Part shown: positions 35,506 to 46,141 of the stretch, in pieces
How positions within the stretch are numbered: position 1 is the stretch's first letter
Layout: the number at the start of each line of letters is the position of its first letter
NCBI GenBank assembly: GCA_035547915.1
Contig: DASZTS010000029.1
Coordinates: 1-64,000, forward strand
Origin: DASSFG01 sp035547915
GTDB lineage: Bacteria > Planctomycetota > Planctomycetia > Pirellulales > JAICIG01
Direction of reading: 5' to 3'
Length of the DNA stretch: 64,000 nt
Notes under the pieces: model-generated
What the model saw: only the letters and a program-made list of their open reading frames with translations
What the model was told of the DNA's origin: nothing
Database searches by the model: none
Program-made: the position numbers and the translations under genes

Positions 35506-38500
35506 ATGAGCGACATTGTTGATCTCGTTCGCAGTCTTTATGAAGCGACCGACGATGTGGTCTGCCTCGCCACCCTGAAGGCGGAGTTGTTCCACGTCAA
35601 TTCAGCCGGCCGGAGGCTACTCGGCGTGCCGCCCGACGTCGACTTCAACGGCACCCGGCTGCGCGATGTCTATGCCGGCGAGACGCGTTCGCGGTTACGG
35701 TCGATGGGCTTTCCCACGGTGCGCGCCAAGGGACGCTGGACCGGCGTGGGGCAAATGCGCCGCTACCGCGGCGAAGAACGGTTCGACGTCGAGATCACCG
35801 CGTTTTTCGTTCGCCATCCGCGCAAAGAGAAGCCGATCTGCCTGGCGCTGGTGCACCGGCCCATGACTGAGCATCCCAGCACCGGCGAAGTCGAATCGTT
35901 ACGCCAGGCGATCCTCGAATCGTCGATCGACGCCATTGTAGCGGTCGACCACGAAGGCTTGATCAGCGAGTTCAATCCGGCCGCCGAACGAATGTTTCGT
36001 CGCCGGAGGATCGAAGTGCTGGGGCGCAAACCGGATGACATCATCTTTCCTCCCTCCGATGCAGGCGGCGAGTCGGCGCGGGTCGAACGGCACGTCTCGG
36101 CAGGTGAGGGCTCGATGTTGGGGCGGCGGACCGAGGTCGTCGCGATGCGCTCCAACGGCGAGACATTTCCCGCCGAGATGGCCATGACCATCAGCCGCGC
36201 GGGAGGCACTCCCGTGTTCACGTTTTTCTTCCGCGATGTGAGCGAGCAGAAACGTGCCGAACAGGCCCTGCGCAACTCCGAGGCGCTATATCATTCGCTG
36301 GTCGAAAACCTGCCAATGAACGTCTTTCGCAAGGATCTGACCGGCCAGTTCACCTTCGCCAACCGCCAGTTTTGTGAAGCGCTGAACGTGCGGCACGATC
36401 AGGTCCTCGGGAAGACCGACCTCGATTTCTACCAGCGTGAGCTGGCTGAGAAATATCGCGGCGACGATCGCTATGTGCTCGAGACGGGCAAGGTGCTCGA
36501 GGCCATCGAAGAGCATCGCAAGACCGACGACAGCAAGATCTACGTGCAAGTGCTCAAGACACCGGTGCGCGACAGCGAAGGGCGCATCGTAGGTACGCAG
36601 GGAATGTTTTGGGACGTCACCGCCCGCAAACAAACCGAAGAGGCGTTGCGCGAGAGCCAACAACGGCTGCAATCGATCCTCGACAACGCCCGCGCGGTCA
36701 TTTACGTCAAGAGCGTCGACGGCCGGTACATCTTGGTCAATCGCCAGTTTGAATCGCTGTTTCACACCCGACGCGGCGAAGTGGTGGGCCAGACCGATTT
36801 CGACTTATTCGCTCCCGAACTGGCCGAAGCGTATCGGGCCAATGACGAACAGGTACTGGCCGCCGGAGCCGCGCTGCAATTCGAGGAGGTCGCCCCGCAA
36901 GACGACGGACCGCACACGTACATTTCGACCAAGTTCCTGCTGTACGATTCGAATGGAGTACCGCACGCGCTGTGCGGCATCTCGACCGACATCACGGAAC
37001 GTAAGCAGGCAGAAGTCGAATTGCACAAAGCGAAGGAGGCGGCCGAGGCCGCCAGCCAGGCCAAGAGCGTCTTCTTGGCGAACATGAGCCACGAAATCCG
37101 CACTCCGATGAACGGCATCATCGGCATGACGGAACTGGTGCTCGACACAGCCCTCAACCCGGAGCAGCGCGAATACCTCAAACTCGTCAAAGAGTCGGCC
37201 GACGCGCTGCTGGCAGTAATCAACGACATCCTCGACTTCTCCAAGGTCGAGGCGGGCAGGCTCGACCTGGAAAAGATCGGCTTTTCGCTGCGCGACGGTT
37301 TGGGCGACACGATGAAGTCGCTGGCCTTCAGGGCGCACACCAAGGGTCTCGAGTTGGCCTGCCATGTCGCCTCCGATGTGCCCGAGCATCTGCTCGGTGA
37401 TCCGGGACGCTTGCGACAGGTACTCATCAACCTGGTAGGCAACGCCATCAAGTTCACCGACACCGGCGAAGTGGTCGTTGATGTGGCTCTCGACCGCGGC
37501 ACGGCACCGGCCGCGGCGGCCGACGGCGAAGTGCTGCTGCATTTTTGCATCTCCGATACGGGAATCGGTGTGCCTGCCGACAAACATGCGCTGATTTTCG
37601 AAGCATTCGAGCAGGCCGACACATCGACGACGCGTCGCTTCGGCGGGACCGGCTTGGGGTTGGCCATCTCTCGCAAGTTGATCGAATTGATGGGCGGCCG
37701 GATATGGCTCGAAAGCGAGGAAGGCAAGGGGAGCCGGTTCCACTTCACCGCACGCTTCGGTCGCGCCGAGCCGACAATGGCTGGCCGCCGGGCCGAACCG
37801 ACGACACTGGTCGATCTGCCGGTTCTGGTGGTCGACGATAACGCCACGAACCGACGCATCCTGGTGGAGATGCTCACCAACTGGCGGATGGCCCCCACGG
37901 CGGTCGACCGTGGAAGGCCGGCATTGGCGGCCCTGCAAAATGCGGCCGACGCCGGCAGACCCTATTCGTTGGTGTTGCTCGACGCGAATATGCCCGAGCT
38001 CGACGGATTTCAGTTGGCGGACGAGATCAATCGGCAGCAACAGCTTGCGGGTCCGACCATCATGATGCTTACGTCGGGAGACCGTCCCGACGACGTTCGG
38101 CGCTGCCGACAACTTGGCATCGCCTCCTATCTGATGAAGCCGGTGGCACAATCGGAGCTGCTCGACGCCATTCTCGCGTCGGTCGGTAGCCGCGTGCCGC
38201 CCGAGGCAGCGTCGGCCGAACTGCCGGCGGTCGCACCGCCCAGCCGCCACCTGCGCGTATTGTTGGCCGAAGACAGCGTCGTCAACCAGAAGTTGGCGGT
38301 CTACTTGCTCGAAAAATGGGGGCACCGCGTAACGGTCGTGAACAACGGCCGCGAAGCCGTGGCACGCGTCGAAGCCGAACCGTTCGACCTGGTGTTGATG
38401 GACGTACAGATGCCCGAAATGGACGGTTTGGAGGCGACCGCCATTTTGCGCCGGCAAGAGGCGGGCACGTCGCGCCACATACCGATCGTGGCCATGACAG

Positions 38501-38988
38501 CGCACGCGATGGTCGGCGACCGCGAGCGCTGCCTGGAAGCGGGAATGGACAACTATCTGTCGAAGCCGATCCGAGCCCGCGAATTGCTCGCGGTGATCGA
38601 ACAGGTGATCGCGGGCGTGCCGAAGCCAGCCAACGGCGACCACGAGACGTCGGCCGTCGACTGGGCCGCCGCCCTCGAGCGTCTGCAAGGCGACCGCGAG
38701 TTGTTGGAAGAGTTGGTGGGCGTCATCCGCCAGGAGGGGCCAAAGCTCCTGGCGGACGTACGCGAAGCGATTCAGCGCGGCGACGCCCCCGCGCTCAAAC
38801 TCTCAGCCCACACACTCAAAGGCTCACTCAGCAATTTCGCGGCCGCCGACGCCGCGGAAGCGGCCCGGCGACTGGAGCTGATCGGCAAGCACGGCGATCT
38901 TGCCGAGGCGCCCCAGGCCCTCGTGCTCCTCGAGCATGAGCTCGAACGCTTCATGCCCGAGGTCGAGGCCTGGAATAACCGTCGCTGA
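35506..38988 (+). CDS. Cytosolic hybrid histidine kinase: PAS(4)-HisKA-HATPase-REC-REC-Hpt
   Basis: This is a 1160-residue multi-step phosphorelay sensor without membrane segments. PAS-like domains lie at about 1-120, 128-250, 255-375 and 380-505. HisKA follows, with phosphorylatable H529 in NMSHEIRTPMNGIIGMTELV, then the HATPase (LINLVGNAIKFTDTGEVVVD; FGGTGLGLAISRKLIELMGG). The first receiver has acidic pocket D777/D778 and phospho-Asp D826; the second has E922/D923 and D966 (LVLMDVQMPEMDGL). An Hpt domain carries H1102 (LSAHTLKGSLSNFAAAD). All phosphotransfer residues appear intact. The four PAS domains suggest an intracellular signal such as redox or a small ligand. No output regulator is adjacent. 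Confidence 0.93.
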   Translation: MSDIVDLVRSLYEATDDVVCLATLKAELFHVNSAGRRLLGVPPDVDFNGTRLRDVYAGETRSRLRSMGFPTVRAKGRWTGVGQMRRYRGEERFDVEITAFFVRHPRKEKPICLALVHRPMTEHPSTGEVESLRQAILESSIDAIVAVDHEGLISEFNPAAERMFRRRRIEVLGRKPDDIIFPPSDAGGESARVERHVSAGEGSMLGRRTEVVAMRSNGETFPAEMAMTISRAGGTPVFTFFFRDVSEQKRAEQALRNSEALYHSLVENLPMNVFRKDLTGQFTFANRQFCEALNVRHDQVLGKTDLDFYQRELAEKYRGDDRYVLETGKVLEAIEEHRKTDDSKIYVQVLKTPVRDSEGRIVGTQGMFWDVTARKQTEEALRESQQRLQSILDNARAVIYVKSVDGRYILVNRQFESLFHTRRGEVVGQTDFDLFAPELAEAYRANDEQVLAAGAALQFEEVAPQDDGPHTYISTKFLLYDSNGVPHALCGISTDITERKQAEVELHKAKEAAEAASQAKSVFLANMSHEIRTPMNGIIGMTELVLDTALNPEQREYLKLVKESADALLAVINDILDFSKVEAGRLDLEKIGFSLRDGLGDTMKSLAFRAHTKGLELACHVASDVPEHLLGDPGRLRQVLINLVGNAIKFTDTGEVVVDVALDRGTAPAAAADGEVLLHFCISDTGIGVPADKHALIFEAFEQADTSTTRRFGGTGLGLAISRKLIELMGGRIWLESEEGKGSRFHFTARFGRAEPTMAGRRAEPTTLVDLPVLVVDDNATNRRILVEMLTNWRMAPTAVDRGRPALAALQNAADAGRPYSLVLLDANMPELDGFQLADEINRQQQLAGPTIMMLTSGDRPDDVRRCRQLGIASYLMKPVAQSELLDAILASVGSRVPPEAASAELPAVAPPSRHLRVLLAEDSVVNQKLAVYLLEKWGHRVTVVNNGREAVARVEAEPFDLVLMDVQMPEMDGLEATAILRRQEAGTSRHIPIVAMTAHAMVGDRERCLEAGMDNYLSKPIRARELLAVIEQVIAGVPKPANGDHETSAVDWAAALERLQGDRELLEELVGVIRQEGPKLLADVREAIQRGDAPALKLSAHTLKGSLSNFAAADAAEAARRLELIGKHGDLAEAPQALVLLEHELERFMPEVEAWNNRR

Positions 38989-39018
38989 CAAGACAGACCC
39001 AACCGCGCGGCGTCGTCT

Positions 39019-41226
<2,208 letters not shown>

Positions 41227-41359
41227 GAGTTGCTCCTTGCGGTACTGCGATTGTGGGTATTTGGGGTGATTTGTCTAGTAAGGGAGAATGCGGGGCTTTG
41301 GCTTAGGCTGGCCCGACCCGTTGATTTAGCGGCACGATTTTGGGCGGCTTCCGCGTCTA

Positions 41360-42028
41360 CTACATCCAAGGCTTTGGCAGCAAAGCAGTTCCTAGCTGGC
41401 CGCAACGCACCTTCCAACGCTCGAACCCTTCACGTAACGACCGGCCAAACCGGGCGCCCAGATAGAGGCGACCGTGCCGCGAGCGGGATTTAACGGTGAT
41501 AGGGGTCGAATCATCGCTGTCGGCGCCTTCCTGGTTCGTGCCGACAAGCTGCCGCAGTTCACCCGCAAACGGTGCTGCACCGGGGTGCGGAAGTCTGGCG
41601 TGCTCGGGGGGATGGCCTGCCGAAGCGTGATGAGCTTCGTCGGTTCGCTGGACCCGGAATTCGATGCTGTGGTAGTTCAGGGCCTGATCGAGTCGCCGCC
41701 AAAGGTCGCGATTCTTGACCGGCACCATTTCGCCGAAACACTCCCAGGTCCAGTCATTGCGGCGCCATTCTTCCAAACCATAAGCGATGCCGCGATTTAC
41801 GTATTTGCTGGAGGTGAAGAGCGTAACCCGAGAGGGTTGGTCCAGGGCCTCCAGGCCGCGGATGACGGCCAGCAGTTCCAGCCGTTCGCCCCCGACGTCG
41901 GGCTCCGAATCCTCTGCTTCAAACGTCGCCGATCCATCGGCCGCTTGCAGGACAAACTTCCATTGGCCCTGCTTTCTCTTTCCCTTCGCTTCGCTGAAGA
42001 GAAGAAAATGCGGTGCTGGAATGTTCAT
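41360..42028 (-). CDS. RNase HI-fold protein lacking catalytic acids
   Basis: This 222-residue protein is clearly homologous to ribonuclease HI: ERLELLAVIRGLEAL (E51, equivalent to E48 of E. coli), VTLFTSSKYVNRGI, WECFGEMVPVKNRDLWRRLD (E. coli has KPVKNVDLWQRLD) and GHPPEHARLP. However, the active-site Asp residues are missing: D10 appears as E13, D70 as S73 and D134 as L146. About 70 extra residues follow. Ribonuclease activity is therefore unlikely; a nucleic-acid-binding or structural role is possible. The gene is complete and not frameshifted, so it is a maintained variant rather than a decaying gene. It lies between trpC and glgB on the same strand. Confidence 0.82.
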   Translation of the reverse strand: MNIPAPHFLLFSEAKGKRKQGQWKFVLQAADGSATFEAEDSEPDVGGERLELLAVIRGLEALDQPSRVTLFTSSKYVNRGIAYGLEEWRRNDWTWECFGEMVPVKNRDLWRRLDQALNYHSIEFRVQRTDEAHHASAGHPPEHARLPHPGAAPFAGELRQLVGTNQEGADSDDSTPITVKSRSRHGRLYLGARFGRSLREGFERWKVRCGQLGTALLPKPWM

Positions 42029-42193
42029 GGAGATGTACGCACGGCTGATCGCGATGACGGGGTGACCGATTCTTTTCGCTTATCGGCAGAGCTACCGCAG
42101 GCGCACAAGTTTGACGCAAAACGACCGTTTTGATCGGTTGGTAGCGATTTGCTGGCGGGGCATCGGCGCCGCACCCTGCGCGGGTCGGCAATT

Positions 42194-43015
42194 TCACACC
42201 GCAGATCGGCCGAGCAGGGCATCTACGGCGGCGCCAATGTCGGGGCTGGCCATGAACGTCTCGCCCACGAGCATCGCATCGACGCCCGATCTTTCCAGCA
42301 GGAGCACATCGGCCCGAGTGCGGATGCCGCTCTCGGCCACAAGCAAGCACTCAGCGGGTATCTTGTCGCGAAATCGGAGCGTGTGCTCCAGGTCGGTCTT
42401 AAAGGTGCGCAGATCGCGATTGTTGATACCGATGAGAGTGGCGCCTGCGTCGAACACGCGCTGGAGATTGTCGGGTTCGTATAGTTCAACCAACGGAGTC
42501 ATGCCCAACGCCACAATCTCGTCGTGCAACGCGCGCAAGTGGCAGTCGTCCAGGCATTCGGCGATCAAGAGGACGGCGTCGGCACCGGCAACCCGTGCTT
42601 CCAGAACCTGATACCGGTCGAGAATGAAATCTTTGCGCAAGACGGGCAGATCGACAACCCCGCGCACCCGAGTCAGATATTCGAGACTTCCCTGGAAGTG
42701 GGGCGCGTCGGTTAGCACGCTGAGGCAGGTCGCACCGTGCTGCGCATAAATGCGGGCGATCGCCACCGGATCGAAATCGGCGCGGATCACGCCCTTCGAG
42801 GGGCTGGCTTTCTTGATCTCGGCGATCAGTTTGACGGCCGTCGAAGGCGCAGAACCGGTACTGCCGGACGCGTCACCCGCCAACGCTGCGAAAAAATTGC
42901 GCACCGGCGGTGCCGAGTCGAGCTCTCGGAGGAGCGTCCGCTCGGGGCGGCGTTGTCTGGCGGCTTCGATCTCGCCGCGCTTGGTGGCGACGATCTGGTC
43001 GAGAATGGTCGGCAC
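42194..43015 (-). CDS. trpC: Indole-3-glycerol phosphate synthase
   Basis: TrpC closes the indole ring in tryptophan synthesis. The 273-residue (beta/alpha)8 enzyme shows AVKLIAEIKKASPSKGVIRA (catalytic Lys region), LSVLTDAPHFQGSLEYLTRV, PVLRKDFILDRYQVLEARVA, ALGMTPLVELYEPDNLQRVF, IGINNRDLRTFKTDL and LLVAESGIRTRADV. The start is GTG at 43015, 19 nt after the purH stop. It is the last of a probable purH-trpC unit, a mixed purine/tryptophan arrangement. Other trp genes are absent except the trpG-type glutaminase at 24939. Confidence 0.95.
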   Translation of the reverse strand: MPTILDQIVATKRGEIEAARQRRPERTLLRELDSAPPVRNFFAALAGDASGSTGSAPSTAVKLIAEIKKASPSKGVIRADFDPVAIARIYAQHGATCLSVLTDAPHFQGSLEYLTRVRGVVDLPVLRKDFILDRYQVLEARVAGADAVLLIAECLDDCHLRALHDEIVALGMTPLVELYEPDNLQRVFDAGATLIGINNRDLRTFKTDLEHTLRFRDKIPAECLLVAESGIRTRADVLLLERSGVDAMLVGETFMASPDIGAAVDALLGRSAV

Positions 43016-43034
43016 GAAGACTTCCGAGACGTTG

Positions 43035-44651
43035 CTAATGTTTGAAATGCCGCCGGCCCGTCAAGATCATCGCCAGACCGCGTTCGTCGCAGGCAGCGAT
43101 CACTTCCTCGTCATTACGCGAGCCACCGGGCTGAATGATGGCCGTCACCCCGGCTGTCGCGGCGGCGGCGATCGAATCGGCAAAGGGGAAGAACGCATCG
43201 GAGCCAAGAGCGGCCCCGCGGGCTCCCGCGCCGGATTTTTTGAGCGCGATCTCGACCGAATCGACTCGGCTCATTTGTCCGGCCCCGACCCCCAACAGCA
43301 TCTCGTCCTTGGTCACCACGATGGCGTTGGATTTGACGTGCCGCACCATGGCCCAGGCGAAACGCAGCTCCTGTCGTTCTCGAGCGGTCGGTTGGCGGCG
43401 GGTAGCAACACGCCATTCGTCGTCCGGATCGGCCAGAATATCGGCCTCCTGCACGAGCAGCCCACCGGCCAGGCGGCGCAAGTCCCAGCGCGGCTGTTCC
43501 CGTTCCAGGGCAGCCACCTCCATCAAACGCACGTTGGATTTCCACTTGGGCCGCGTGGTCAGAATCTCCAGCGCTTCGGCCGAGAAACCGGGCGCGACGA
43601 TCGCTTCGACGAAGCGGCCCGGCTCGGCCAGCACCTCGGCCGATGCCGCGTCGAGCGGCCGGTTGAATCCGAGCACCGAGCCGAAGGCGCTGAGCGGGTC
43701 GCCATCGAGGGCGCGGCGCGTGGCGATCGCCAGTTCGTCGGCCGCCGCCGCGCCGCACGGATTGTTATGCTTGATGACGACTACGGCCGGCTTCGGTACC
43801 GAACGCACAATCGCCAAGGCACTATCGAGATCGAGCAAGTTGTTATACGAAAGCTCCTTGCCATGCAGTTGCCGAGCCGAGACGAGGTTCGCACCGGAGA
43901 CGTTCGGCTCGGCATACAAGGCAGCCCGCTGGTGCGGATTCTCGCCGTACCGCAAGATCTCTTGGCGATCGAGTTCGAGCTTCCAGCGGTCGGGAAACAG
44001 TCGCTCATCGGCCACCGTGCCGACTGCGTCGCCGGCAAGTGGCTCGCGGCGCGTCTGGGCCGTTCGGGCGAAATAGTCAGCGATCGCCCGGTCGTAATGG
44101 GCCGTGTGGTCAAAGGCCGCGCCGGCCAGTCGCCGTCGCAATTCGATGGTCGTCCTCTTCGCCGTAGCCACCTCAGCGAGGACCTCGGCGTACTGCCGGG
44201 GACTGGTCACCACGGTCACGAAGGCATGGTTCTTGGCCGCCGCACGCACCAAGGACGGGCCGCCGATGTCGATCTGTTCGATCGCTTCCGCGTCATCGAC
44301 ATCGGCCCGCGCAACGGTCGCTTCGAACGGATAGAGATTGACGACGACCAGGTCGAACGTGTGGATGCCATGCCGCCGCAAAGCCTCCATATCGTCAGGC
44401 TGGTCGCGACGACCGAGGATCCCGCCGTGTATCTTGGGGTGGAGGGTCTTTACGCGACCGTCGAGCATCTCGGGGAAGCCCGTGTAGGCCGCCACATCCA
44501 TTACGCCGAGCCCGTTTTCCTCGAGGTGGCGGCGCGTGCCTCCCGTGCTGTACAGTTCGACGCCTGCCGCAGCCAACCCCCGCGCGAATGCGGCCAATCC
44601 TTGCTTATCGCTGACGCTGATGATCGCTCGTGCGATGGCGGGCGACTCCAT
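43035..44651 (-). CDS. purH: Bifunctional AICAR transformylase/IMP cyclohydrolase
   Basis: PurH carries out the last two steps of IMP synthesis. The 538-residue protein has an N-terminal MGS-like IMP cyclohydrolase domain (ARAIISVSDKQGLAAFARGL, ELYSTGGTRRHLEENG, EMLDGRVKTLHPKIHGGILG, NLYPFEATVA, EQIDIGGPSLVRAAAKNHA). The C-terminal AICAR transformylase carries RYGENPHQRAALY, KELSYNNLLDLDSALAIV, VVIKHNNPCGAA and DAFFPFADSI. Length is normal. It lies 44 nt after the PQQ-propeller gene and 19 nt before trpC on the minus strand. Together with purL and purQ 25 kb away, this shows the purine genes are scattered. Confidence 0.96.
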   Translation of the reverse strand: MESPAIARAIISVSDKQGLAAFARGLAAAGVELYSTGGTRRHLEENGLGVMDVAAYTGFPEMLDGRVKTLHPKIHGGILGRRDQPDDMEALRRHGIHTFDLVVVNLYPFEATVARADVDDAEAIEQIDIGGPSLVRAAAKNHAFVTVVTSPRQYAEVLAEVATAKRTTIELRRRLAGAAFDHTAHYDRAIADYFARTAQTRREPLAGDAVGTVADERLFPDRWKLELDRQEILRYGENPHQRAALYAEPNVSGANLVSARQLHGKELSYNNLLDLDSALAIVRSVPKPAVVVIKHNNPCGAAAADELAIATRRALDGDPLSAFGSVLGFNRPLDAASAEVLAEPGRFVEAIVAPGFSAEALEILTTRPKWKSNVRLMEVAALEREQPRWDLRRLAGGLLVQEADILADPDDEWRVATRRQPTARERQELRFAWAMVRHVKSNAIVVTKDEMLLGVGAGQMSRVDSVEIALKKSGAGARGAALGSDAFFPFADSIAAAATAGVTAIIQPGGSRNDEEVIAACDERGLAMILTGRRHFKH

Positions 44652-44695
44652 GTCGATTCCTTACCTCCGGTTGCCAGACGAGCACGCCGCCCCGC

Positions 44696-46000
44696 CTAGT
44701 TTTCATCTTCCATCGCGTCGGCGTCATCCCCGTCGTCGGACATTTTGTCGCTTCCGCCAAAGGGATCGGTACCATCGTCGGCGGCCTCGGGCTTCGCGCC
44801 CTTCGGTTTCTCGGTCGTCTCGTCGCCTTCGGCCTTCGTCGCATTGTCGACCGGGGTGACCCCATGCCAGGCCGGCTCCTTGAGCGCGACCTCGCGTAGA
44901 CACTGCACCAGACCGGTGGTCGATAGCAAATAAATTCGGTCATTGTCGCGGTTGAAGACCTTGATCGGCAGGTTCTGCGTGGCGAGCGCGCCGATGCGCG
45001 CCCCACTCCGGGCATCCAGGATCAACAATCGACCGGCCGAATCGACCGTGTAGAGCCGCGTGGGGCTGGCAGAAACGAACCGAAACACGCCCGGCGACGA
45101 CCACAATTCCTCACCCGTATCGATCGCCAGCTTATAGATGCCACCCGTCTCGGGAATGACATACACGCCGTCGTTGGTCGCCATCGGCGTCTCGACGATC
45201 GGATTACCGATCGAGAACTGCCAACGGGGAGTTCCATTCGGATCTCGCAGGCAATAGACATAGCCGTCTCGCGAGGCGGCGAAGACATAAGACCCCCGAT
45301 GCATCAAACCCGCGAGGACCGAATCTCGTGCCTTGAAACGATATACCGGCAACAACTCGTCGGTCGTGAGTGAATAGATGTTACCCGCATCGGTACCCCA
45401 TAAGACGCTGGCAGGCGTCACGATCGGCGGCTGATAGGCAATACCCTTGCCCGCATAATTGAGCGCGTTGTCCTTGAGCTTTTGCTCGCCGGGCGTCTCG
45501 TCCTTTTTGTCGCTTGGCAGGCGGTAGGTCGAGATCATGCCGGTAACCAACGGCACGTAGACACGCGAGTCGCTGATGGCCGGACCCGTGCTGGGAACGC
45601 TCGTCATCTTTCGTGACCAGAGGACTTTTCCCGTTTCCCGATCGAACAGGTAGAGCATCCCACCGTTCGTCGAGACGACGAACTTTTCATTCGCGGCAGG
45701 CGGGGAGGTGACCCCCCCGGCACGGCCGACATGCCCGACCCAGCGGGTCTGGCGGGTTTCGGCATCGAGCACGTGCACCGTGGCCTGATCGGTTTGCACC
45801 AGCAGCAAACCTGCCTGGAGCGTGACGTGCGCCACCCGGCCCCGAGCCCGGTCGAGTTCGACGTGCGTGGCCCAGGTGCGTTCCAAACCGAACCGCTGGG
45901 CCGTCTCCTGCGAGATGACATCTCCCACGGGCCGCGCCGCCTGCGCCGCCGCCATCCCGAAGAAAACGAGCGCCAGCCCGGCGATCGCGCGAGAGGTCAT
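44696..46000 (-). CDS. Exported PQQ-like beta-propeller protein
   Basis: This 434-residue protein has a signal peptide (MTSRAIAGLALVFFGMAAAQ, cleavage near AARP) and repeated PQQ-type blades: VHVLDAETRQTRWVGHVGRA, LYLFDRETGKVLWSRKMTSV, YCLRDPNGTPRWQFSIGNPI and YKLAIDTGEELWSSPGVFRF. This is the fold of BamB and PQQ dehydrogenases, but no metal or PQQ ligand motif is evident. An acidic disordered tail follows (about 385-434). It is likely a periplasmic or exported scaffold. The gene lies upstream of purH in the same direction (44-nt gap), although a shared function is not obvious. Confidence 0.88.
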   Translation of the reverse strand: MTSRAIAGLALVFFGMAAAQAARPVGDVISQETAQRFGLERTWATHVELDRARGRVAHVTLQAGLLLVQTDQATVHVLDAETRQTRWVGHVGRAGGVTSPPAANEKFVVSTNGGMLYLFDRETGKVLWSRKMTSVPSTGPAISDSRVYVPLVTGMISTYRLPSDKKDETPGEQKLKDNALNYAGKGIAYQPPIVTPASVLWGTDAGNIYSLTTDELLPVYRFKARDSVLAGLMHRGSYVFAASRDGYVYCLRDPNGTPRWQFSIGNPIVETPMATNDGVYVIPETGGIYKLAIDTGEELWSSPGVFRFVSASPTRLYTVDSAGRLLILDARSGARIGALATQNLPIKVFNRDNDRIYLLSTTGLVQCLREVALKEPAWHGVTPVDNATKAEGDETTEKPKGAKPEAADDGTDPFGGSDKMSDDGDDADAMEDEN

Positions 46001-46141
46001 GTCAGTCCTCGCAAAATGAAGTCGCTTGTCGCACCCTACGCATCCCTTCTATGATAGCCAAAAGGGGCGGCAGACGCATGAAAAAACTGGGCAAATCACC
46101 ATCCATCAGCCGCGGCCTTGCCAGCGGAGAGAGGCAGGATC

